DNA of 43,313 nt from a virus. The stretch spans positions 1-43,313 of the IMG/VR virus record IMGVR_UViG_3300017973_000003; one strand, written 5' to 3'. The position numbers were made by a program, and so were the translations under genes. Under the pieces are notes generated by a model that had not been told where the DNA came from, searched no databases, and saw only the letters and a list, made by a program, of their open reading frames with translations. Within the stretch, counting starts at the first letter, position 1. Each line of letters begins with the position of its first letter. Below, piece after piece: positions 38,673 through 43,313 of this stretch.

Positions 38673-39311
38673 ATGCGAACCATTAAAGAATATTCAAATC
38701 CCGAGGAACGGGATCAATTTATACAAGAAAATGCGAACCTCACGTTAATTGAAGAACAAACCATCACTGAGGGGAACTTTCTTATTTTTTCAGATAATCC
38801 ATCAGTGGACGCTAAACAGATTGTTTTTGGAAATATTCCACAAGATGAGTATGACAAACAAAAGAATGATCTAACGCTTTTACAAGACTCACTAAAAAGT
38901 GCAGATGATAAATATAAGGAATTAGATTTATCTATTGCTGACTTACAGACGGTTAAAGCTACTAAAATGTCTCAATTGGAAGAAGCGTGTAATCAAACTA
39001 TCGCAAATGGATTTGACTTTACAATTAATTCAATATCATACAAATTTTCTTGTTCATTAGAAGCGCAGAGTAATTTTCAAGGTGTAGATACATTGTTTAG
39101 AGATGGACTTGTTACTGAAGCAGAATGGACAGTTACAAACAATGAAATAAATAAAATCGAGCGTATCGTGATTGATAAGACAACATTTAGTCAATTGAAA
39201 TTACAAGTTTTCCAACATATAAACTCTCAAATTAGCAAATTAAGAAATACACTTCAACTACAAGTAGAAGTTGCAACAACGAATCAAGAAGTGGATGTCA
39301 TTGTGTGGTAG
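38673..39311 (+). CDS. DUF4376/XkdW-like fibre accessory protein
   Basis: 212 residues. A short N-terminal part, a coiled coil (about 68-100: LQDSLKSADDKYKELDLSIA), then a DUF4376-like domain (KMSQLEEACNQTIANGFDFT, YKFSCSLEAQSNFQGVDTLF, DKTTFSQLKLQVFQHINSQI). Proteins of this kind follow fibre genes and probably help fibre folding or attach to fibres. GGAGGG precedes the ATG. Confidence 0.75.
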   Translation: MRTIKEYSNPEERDQFIQENANLTLIEEQTITEGNFLIFSDNPSVDAKQIVFGNIPQDEYDKQKNDLTLLQDSLKSADDKYKELDLSIADLQTVKATKMSQLEEACNQTIANGFDFTINSISYKFSCSLEAQSNFQGVDTLFRDGLVTEAEWTVTNNEINKIERIVIDKTTFSQLKLQVFQHINSQISKLRNTLQLQVEVATTNQEVDVIVW

Positions 39312-39320
39312 GTGAAATAT

Positions 39321-39536
39321 ATGAAGAGATGGATATGGAATATATTAATTGCACTCGATCAATTAGGTAATGCACTTACTGGTGGAGATCCAGACGAAAC
39401 GATTAGTAGTAGGATGGGAAAGCATTTAGCAAAGCATGATTGTCCGTTTTGTAACTTAATGTGTAAATTCTTGAATTTATTCCAAAAAGACCACTGTATT
39501 AAGTCAATTGAACGAGATAGAGGTCAACCAATGTAA
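39321..39536 (+). CDS. conserved small phage protein of unknown function
   Basis: 71 residues from the ATG at 39321 with AGGTG ahead. Pattern WNILIALDQLGNALTGGDPD, ETISSRMGKHLA, CPFCNLMC, then DHCIKSIERDRG recurs in very diverse tailed phages, including those of Gram-negative bacteria. Four Cys and a His may bind metal. It is near the lysis genes but no role is known. Confidence 0.75.
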   Translation: MKRWIWNILIALDQLGNALTGGDPDETISSRMGKHLAKHDCPFCNLMCKFLNLFQKDHCIKSIERDRGQPM

Positions 39537-39558
39537 ACACCATAATAGGTGTATTTTT
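39537..39558 (+). terminator. short intrinsic terminator ending the structural operon
   Basis: ACACC-ataata-GGTGT followed by ATTTTTTA. Short stem, but placed right after the stop of the last structural gene and before the recombinase gene. Confidence 0.65.
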
Positions 39559-39627
39559 TATGTCGTTATGACAAAGTAGGACAAAACAGTGTAGTAAATA
39601 ACAAGTAAGTTATGTGGAGATGAAGTA

Positions 39628-40626
39628 ATGAATAATCATATGGCTGGCGAACAAATGTTATCTGAAATTATCGCTATGCTTTACGACACGATTCCAACTC
39701 TTAATGTAAATGGAACGAGAAACCAGTTATCTAGCATAATGACACAATATCACGTAACGAAAGTAGAACAAGATACGGTACATCCAGATTTACAACAAAA
39801 AATCGAACTATTTTTAGCTTCTAAAAAGTTGGAGGGCCTAAGTCCAATAACATTAGATGGTTATAAATTAGAATTAAATATATTTGCTGAAAAGGTTAAA
39901 AAGCGAACAAATGAAATTACGACTTCAGACATTCGCGTGTTTCTAGGAAACTACAATTATTTGAAATTAAGTTCTATTTCAAAGAAGTTATCTGTACTAA
40001 AGAGTTTCTTTAGTTGGTTAACTGCAGAAGAAATAATTCAACGTGATCCTTCATCAAAGATTAAGCCTCCCAAAAAAGAAAAAAGATTACCAAAAGCGTT
40101 GAGTATTGAAGAACTAGAATTATTACGTGAGTCTTGCAAAACCAATAGACAAAGAGCATTCTTAGAAGTATTATATGCAACTGGTTGTAGACTTTCTGAA
40201 ATTCACGATTTGAATAGAAATGATATCAACTATCAATCAATGAGTTTTCATGTAATTGGCAAAGGTAATAAAGAAAGAGAAGTTTTTCTAAGTTTCAAGG
40301 CTATGTACCATTTGAAAAAGTATTTAATGAGTAGAAATGACGAAGAAGAAGCTTTGATGATCACAGAAAGAAAACCGTATCGTAGATTATCAAAACGTGG
40401 AATACAAAGAGAGATTGGAATTATTGCTAAAAATGCTAGACTAGAGAAACGAGTACATCCGCATGTTTTAAGACATACTTTTGCAACCTTGCTATTGAAT
40501 AACGGAGCAGAACTAGCAGCTGTACAAGCATTACTAGGACATGAACAGGCTAGTACGACGCAAATATATGCTCAATTAAGCGAAGAGAAAAAACGTGAGC
40601 AACATAAGAAATATTTAGTCCAATAA
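39628..40626 (+). CDS. Xer-like tyrosine recombinase
   Basis: 332 residues. N-terminal SAM-like core-binding domain (about 58-140: LEGLSPITLDGYKLELNIFA). Catalytic residues in order: Arg in ATGCRLSEI, Lys in GKGNKERE, HPHVLRHTFA (H-x2-R), GHEQAST (His) and IYAQLS (Tyr nucleophile). About 55 extra N-terminal residues precede the XerC/D core. It sits between tail and lysis genes with its own terminators, not beside the repressor, so it may resolve dimers at the dif-like site at 19530, not integrate the phage. It could still be an integrase. Confidence 0.92.
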   Translation: MNNHMAGEQMLSEIIAMLYDTIPTLNVNGTRNQLSSIMTQYHVTKVEQDTVHPDLQQKIELFLASKKLEGLSPITLDGYKLELNIFAEKVKKRTNEITTSDIRVFLGNYNYLKLSSISKKLSVLKSFFSWLTAEEIIQRDPSSKIKPPKKEKRLPKALSIEELELLRESCKTNRQRAFLEVLYATGCRLSEIHDLNRNDINYQSMSFHVIGKGNKEREVFLSFKAMYHLKKYLMSRNDEEEALMITERKPYRRLSKRGIQREIGIIAKNARLEKRVHPHVLRHTFATLLLNNGAELAAVQALLGHEQASTTQIYAQLSEEKKREQHKKYLVQ

Positions 40627-40633
40627 TACATTT

Positions 40634-40663
40634 TACGCCATCTAATTAGTTGGTGTATTTTTT
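40634..40663 (+). terminator. terminator after the recombinase gene
   Basis: TACGCCA/TGGTGTA with inner CTAATTAG pairing, then TTTTTT. Good strength and position. Confidence 0.75.
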
Positions 40664-40691
40664 ATGTCTAAAAAAGGTAGAGGTGAGCGTA

Positions 40692-40973
40692 GTGACAATT
40701 GATGGAGGGTTAGTGATTGCAGCAGGCGGATTAGTGGTAAGTTGGTTTGCTTATCAATACAACAAACAAAAAGAAGTGAAAAATGATACACAACAGGATG
40801 CTCAGATTAAAGCAAGACTCGACTATATAAGTAAAGGTGTAGATGACATCAGGATTGACCAAAAGGCTAGTGAAAAGCTTCTATCAGCTCATGGTGAACG
40901 TATTACTAGGCTAGAAGAATCTACCAAACAGGCTCATAAACGAATTGATAATTTAGACAAAGAATTTAGCTAA
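40692..40973 (+). CDS. XhlA-like holin-associated protein
   Basis: 93 residues. Starts at the GTG at 40692 with AGAGGTGA ahead; a GTG at 40683 is possible. One N-terminal membrane segment (GLVIAAGGLVVSWFAYQY), then a soluble coiled coil (ISKGVDDIRIDQKASEKLLS, HKRIDNLDKEFS). The plan matches hemolysin XhlA/holin-associated proteins, though membrane and coil are reversed relative to PBSX XhlA, so a holin of another class is possible. First gene of the lysis cassette. Confidence 0.65.
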   Translation: MTIDGGLVIAAGGLVVSWFAYQYNKQKEVKNDTQQDAQIKARLDYISKGVDDIRIDQKASEKLLSAHGERITRLEESTKQAHKRIDNLDKEFS

Positions 40974-41044
40974 TAAACTTAAAAATACTGATTTAAGCAC
41001 TAAAGATAAAAAATAAATTATTTGATTAATAGGAGGCTATTAAA

Positions 41045-41437
41045 ATGGAAAAAATAAAATCTCGTAAGTTTTGGATGGCAGTTGTATCAGCGGTATTACT
41101 TGTATTAAACGAAGGATTAGGTTTGAAAGTTCCGTCCGATACAATACTAAGTTTTACTGGAGTTATTATGGCTTATCTTTTCGGTCAAAGTTACGTGGAT
41201 GGTAAACAAAAATCTACGCAACAAGTAACTCAACACATTATCACTAACGCGCAACCAGAACCATTAGAAGATGATGCACTTGAAGGAAATACGGATTCAG
41301 AATCAATTACTGAAGATGAAACACAACAACAATCTGATAATAATGCATTAGCGCAACTTGAAGCTGAACGATTAGCAAAAATCGCAGAAATAGAAAAACA
41401 ATTAGAAGAATTAAAAGCTGCTACTCCAACCGTTTAA
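41045..41437 (+). CDS. phage holin with acidic C-terminal tail
   Basis: 130 residues. A basic start (EKIKSRKFW) and two hydrophobic segments (MAVVSAVLLVLNEGLGL; ILSFTGVIMAYLFGQSYV) form the membrane part (about 10-58). A long acidic, glutamine-rich tail follows, ending in a helix (LAQLEAERLAKIAEIEKQLE). Would form lesions that release the endolysin. AGGAGG precedes the ATG. Position immediately before the lysin supports the call. Confidence 0.82.
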   Translation: MEKIKSRKFWMAVVSAVLLVLNEGLGLKVPSDTILSFTGVIMAYLFGQSYVDGKQKSTQQVTQHIITNAQPEPLEDDALEGNTDSESITEDETQQQSDNNALAQLEAERLAKIAEIEKQLEELKAATPTV

Positions 41438-41465
41438 TAAATGAAATAATTAAGGGGGAATTATC

Positions 41466-42119
41466 GTGGATTTTATAAATAAAGTTGCTCCATATGCTCA
41501 AAAGGTTGCGAGGGATTACAATATCCTCGCTTCTTTAATTATTGCTCAAAGCTGCCTAGAAAGTCATTTTGCAGAAAGCGGATTAGCTTTGAAAGCTAAT
41601 AATCTATTTGGTATTAAAGGATCGTATAATGGCCAATCAATCGTGATGCCGACAACAGAATATAAAGACGATGTCCCATATCACATTATGGCTCCATTTA
41701 GAAAATATCCATCCTTCTTGGAGTCATTACAAGACTTAGGAAAACTATATAAAAATGGTGTATCTTGGGACAGAAATAAATATAAATCTGTTTTAGGGGA
41801 AAAGAATTATAAAAAGGCTGCCCATGCAGTTAAGAACAGTGGTTATTGCACAGATCCGCATTATTCAGATAAATTGATAAGTTTAATAGATTCATTTAAA
41901 CTTACTCGATTTGATACTGTAAACAAACCTACTTTTACTGGAACACTCAAGCTAGGTGATAGAGGTGGGCAAGTAAAACTAATACAACAAAAATTAGGTG
42001 TTACTGCAGATGGAATATTTGGCGTTAAAACAGCGGAAGCAGTTAAAAATTTTCAACGAAAAAATAATTTAGTTGTAGATTCAATTGTTGGCCCTAAAAC
42101 GTGGAACAAATTATTCTAA
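41466..42119 (+). CDS. endolysin: glucosaminidase (GH73-like) plus PG-binding domain
   Basis: 217 residues with a GTG start and an AAGGGGGAA site. Residues about 1-145: GH73-like domain (ILASLIIAQSCLESHFAESG with catalytic Glu, NNLFGIKGSYNGQS, FRKYPSFLESLQDLGKL, KNSGYCTDPHYSDKL). Residues about 155-217: peptidoglycan-binding domain type 1 (LKLGDRGGQVKLIQQKLGVT, ADGIFGVKTAEAVKNFQRKN, VGPKTWNKLF). Cleaves cell-wall glycan strands for lysis after the holin fires. No signal peptide. A terminator follows. Confidence 0.93.
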   Translation: MDFINKVAPYAQKVARDYNILASLIIAQSCLESHFAESGLALKANNLFGIKGSYNGQSIVMPTTEYKDDVPYHIMAPFRKYPSFLESLQDLGKLYKNGVSWDRNKYKSVLGEKNYKKAAHAVKNSGYCTDPHYSDKLISLIDSFKLTRFDTVNKPTFTGTLKLGDRGGQVKLIQQKLGVTADGIFGVKTAEAVKNFQRKNNLVVDSIVGPKTWNKLF

Positions 42120-42127
42120 TTAAAGTA

Positions 42128-42162
42128 AAATCCCTTTTATCTATACATGGTAAAGGGGATTT
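42128..42162 (+). terminator. terminator of the lysis operon
   Basis: AAATCCCTTTTATC pairs with GGTAAAGGGGATTT (two G-T pairs) around a seven-base loop, followed by a T-rich CTTATTTCATTT. Confidence 0.8.
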
Positions 42163-42207
42163 CTTATTTCATTTAACTTTTAAAAAAATCATTATATTTT
42201 TTTGTAT

Positions 42208-42242
42208 AAACACTTTACAATTGTAAAGTGTTTTAGTATAAT
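42208..42242 (+). promoter_or_regulatory. strong promoter overlapped by a 26-bp perfect palindrome
   Basis: AAACACTTTACAA and its exact inverse TTGTAAAGTGTTT abut at 42208-42233. The same bases hold the -35 TTTACA (42214-42219); with a 17-base spacer the -10 is TATAAT (42237-42242). A dimeric repressor bound here would shut the promoter for the 28-residue peptide gene. The regulator is not known; the HTH protein at 42601 is a nearby candidate. Confidence 0.75.
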
Positions 42243-42265
42243 TAGTATATAAGGAGGTGAGATAA

Positions 42266-42352
42266 GTGAAGGATATACTAGAAATAATAAAAACCATTCT
42301 AGAAATTATAGTTCTGATAAGTGCCCTACGAAGCAAAAAATCAGAAGAATAA
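42266..42352 (+). CDS. 28-residue hydrophobic peptide
   Basis: GTG start after a perfect AAGGAGGTGA. Sequence KDILEIIKTILEIIVLISAL then a charged end RSKKSEE: one membrane-spanning or amphipathic helix with a basic/acidic tail. Size, a strong promoter, a strong ribosome site and a tight operator resemble type I toxin or holin-like toxin peptides. An antisense RNA could end at the minus-strand terminator at 42369. No family is certain. Confidence 0.55.
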   Translation: MKDILEIIKTILEIIVLISALRSKKSEE

Positions 42353-42368
42353 TTAGAATGGTTTGAGT

Positions 42369-42408
42369 AAAAAACGGATGTCGGCTAACGAAAGTTAGCT
42401 GATGTCTT
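42369..42408 (-). terminator. GNRA hairpin, minus-strand terminator
   Basis: CGGCTAAC-GAAA-GTTAGCTG (42382-42401), extended by GATGTC/GATGTC-like flanks. On the minus strand it is followed by six T residues. On the plus strand the T-run is poor. It suggests a minus-strand RNA running toward the peptide gene, though no minus-strand gene ends here. Confidence 0.5.
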
Positions 42409-42444
42409 AATAAAAATTATATCACATATCCTTCAGAATATACC

Positions 42445-42588
42445 ATGAACAAAAAAATGTTAATTATTGTATTAATCGTCATGATTTTAGGAAATGTAGC
42501 ATCATTATTAGACAGTACACCAGCTATTGTTGGCGCGATCATCATTGACCTAATAGCATTAGCTTACATCTTATTAAAAGCAAAATAA
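42445..42588 (+). CDS. small two-helix membrane protein
   Basis: 47 residues: KMLIIVLIVMILGNVASLL and PAIVGAIIIDLIALAYILL, two membrane segments with a short polar turn. The ribosome site is weak, but the frame closes just before the next gene's GAGGTG. Family unknown. It may be a holin-like or stress peptide. Confidence 0.5.
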   Translation: MNKKMLIIVLIVMILGNVASLLDSTPAIVGAIIIDLIALAYILLKAK

Positions 42589-42600
42589 CGAGGTGCATCT

Positions 42601-42843
42601 ATGAAATATCAATTAAACAACAGAAAAGAGGTTGAGGACTTCATTTTTAATGAAGTTCTCACTACCTCAGAAGTATCGGAAATATTAGGAGTTACTCGAC
42701 AAAGAATGTATCAACTTATCTCCAGTGGGAAGTTAAACCCTATAAAAAAATTACGAGGAGATAGTTTGTTTCTTCGTTTAGACGTCGAACAAAAGAAAAT
42801 TGAATTAGAAGAACTCAGAAAAAAATACGGACCGAACAAATAA
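42601..42843 (+). CDS. excisionase/MerR-like HTH protein
   Basis: 80 residues. TTSEVSEILGVTRQRMYQLI followed by SSGKLNPIKKLRGDSLFLRL is the HTH_17/excisionase-type winged helix. A charged helix ends the protein. GAGGTG precedes the ATG. It could be a directionality factor for the Xer-like recombinase or a repressor for the local palindrome at 42208. Both are inference. Confidence 0.75.
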   Translation: MKYQLNNRKEVEDFIFNEVLTTSEVSEILGVTRQRMYQLISSGKLNPIKKLRGDSLFLRLDVEQKKIELEELRKKYGPNK

Positions 42844-42854
42844 TAATTTTACAT

Positions 42855-42917
42855 ACCGTATTAAATAAAGAAAATGGAGGAAGTAACCCAAAAAAAAGAG
42901 CAACCTAATACGGTTAC
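42855..42917 (+). promoter_or_regulatory. mutually exclusive hairpins, possible attenuator
   Basis: ACCGTATTA (42855-42863) can pair with TAATACGGT (42906-42914), while GTAACC (42883-42888) can pair with GGTTAC (42912-42917). The two share GGT at 42912-42914, so only one can form. A 16-codon ORF preceded by no clear site (EEVTQKKEQPNTVTQ) spans the second pair. Could regulate the membrane genes downstream. Confidence 0.3.
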
Positions 42918-42968
42918 TCAATGAATCTAGCAAATTCAGTATATTACATTTTGGGCGAAAAATAAATA

Positions 42969-43142
42969 ATGAAGAAAATGGCTAATATTTTAATTTGTGC
43001 TTTTGTTGTGAAGTGTTTATATGCATTCCAGACGGAAACAGCAACAATAGCGGATGGAATTTTTTTAATAGCATCTGTACTTTATGTACTAGTATTTATT
43101 ATTAAATTAAAGGTGCCAAGCCCAGGAACGGAGGAAAATTGA
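42969..43142 (+). CDS. small membrane protein
   Basis: 57 residues with two hydrophobic stretches (NILICAFVVKCLYAF; GIFLIASVLYVLVFIIKL) and a short polar end. No strong ribosome site before the ATG. It overlaps the following gene by four bases (TTGA), which supports both being real. Function unknown. Confidence 0.5.
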   Translation: MKKMANILICAFVVKCLYAFQTETATIADGIFLIASVLYVLVFIIKLKVPSPGTEEN

Positions 43143-43288
43143 ATCGTTTTATATTTTTAGTTGCTTTCGTATGTAGTATATATAATTTGTTTATTCATCC
43201 AGGTATATTAGATGTATTTTTTGCGGTAGCATTTACAATATGTTTTATCTATTTTAAAAAACAATATGAGAATAAAAATAAAAGTTAG
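43139..43288 (+). CDS. small membrane protein
   Basis: 49 residues with a TTG start after GGAGG. Two hydrophobic segments (FIFLVAFVCSIYNLFI; VFFAVAFTICFIYF) and a Lys/Asn end. Paired with the preceding gene by overlap. Transcription would run to the terminator at 22-51 if the molecule is circular. Function unknown. Confidence 0.55.
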   Translation: MNRFIFLVAFVCSIYNLFIHPGILDVFFAVAFTICFIYFKKQYENKNKS

Positions 43289-43313
43289 TAACGGTAAATG
43301 AATTACAGGTAAA

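Noticed and set aside
1-43313. tRNA genes, rRNA, CRISPR arrays and insertion sequences
   Set aside because: No cloverleaf, regular spaced repeats or transposase gene was recognised on either strand.

Overview
The window looks like one complete temperate phage that lives as a plasmid (a phage-plasmid) in the Bacillus cereus group or a close relative. DNA is AT-rich with strong Shine-Dalgarno sites and frequent TTG/GTG starts. It carries a contractile-tailed, Mu/PBSX-like virion module and also a full plasmid maintenance module: actin-type partition genes, a replication initiator with internal repeats, a probable antisense copy-control RNA and a dif-like Xer site. No integrase gene sits beside the repressor. 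Genes entering from the right edge converge with the leftmost minus-strand gene on a bidirectional terminator at 22-51, which fits a circular replicon opened at an arbitrary point. Circularity itself is inferred.

Layout. 1-5960, mostly minus strand: a tandem ribbon-helix-helix protein, a ParM/ParR/small zinc-motif operon with a TAACAC-repeat centromere candidate, a MerR/DUF3967-type DNA-binding protein surrounded by CGCTATAGCG palindromes, a membrane-anchored protein, and the initiator with its probable antisense RNA. 5959-8984: the lysis-lysogeny region. It holds an arbitrium-type receptor (AimR family), a secreted peptide precursor with two copies of DPGGGGF, a small protein in the aimX position, a CI-like repressor and a Cro-like protein. 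9014-15799: early operon of small overlapping genes, RecU, SSB, an orphan C5 cytosine methyltransferase and an ArpU-type late regulator. 15800-16366: a gene-poor stretch full of hairpins that ends in a terminator, probably a large structured RNA. 16367-28578: terS, an inserted serine recombinase, terL, portal, MuF, protease/scaffold, decoration, capsid, connectors, sheath, an unexpected 2[4Fe-4S] ferredoxin-like gene, tube, and a chaperone with a -1 frameshift. 28621-39536: tape measure, baseplate and fibres. 39628-42119: Xer-like recombinase, XhlA-like protein, holin, endolysin. 42120-43313: very small membrane proteins and a HTH gene.

How it may work together. A 13-base element, AATACGCGCGAAA, occurs at the initiator promoter, the pheromone promoter and the early-operon promoter. 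A related inverted pair lies between the two lysogeny regulators. I infer that one regulator links plasmid copy control, peptide signalling and lytic entry. Partition genes and the dif-like site would keep the prophage-plasmid stable. Function names rest on reading motifs and remembered family features. No database search was run.
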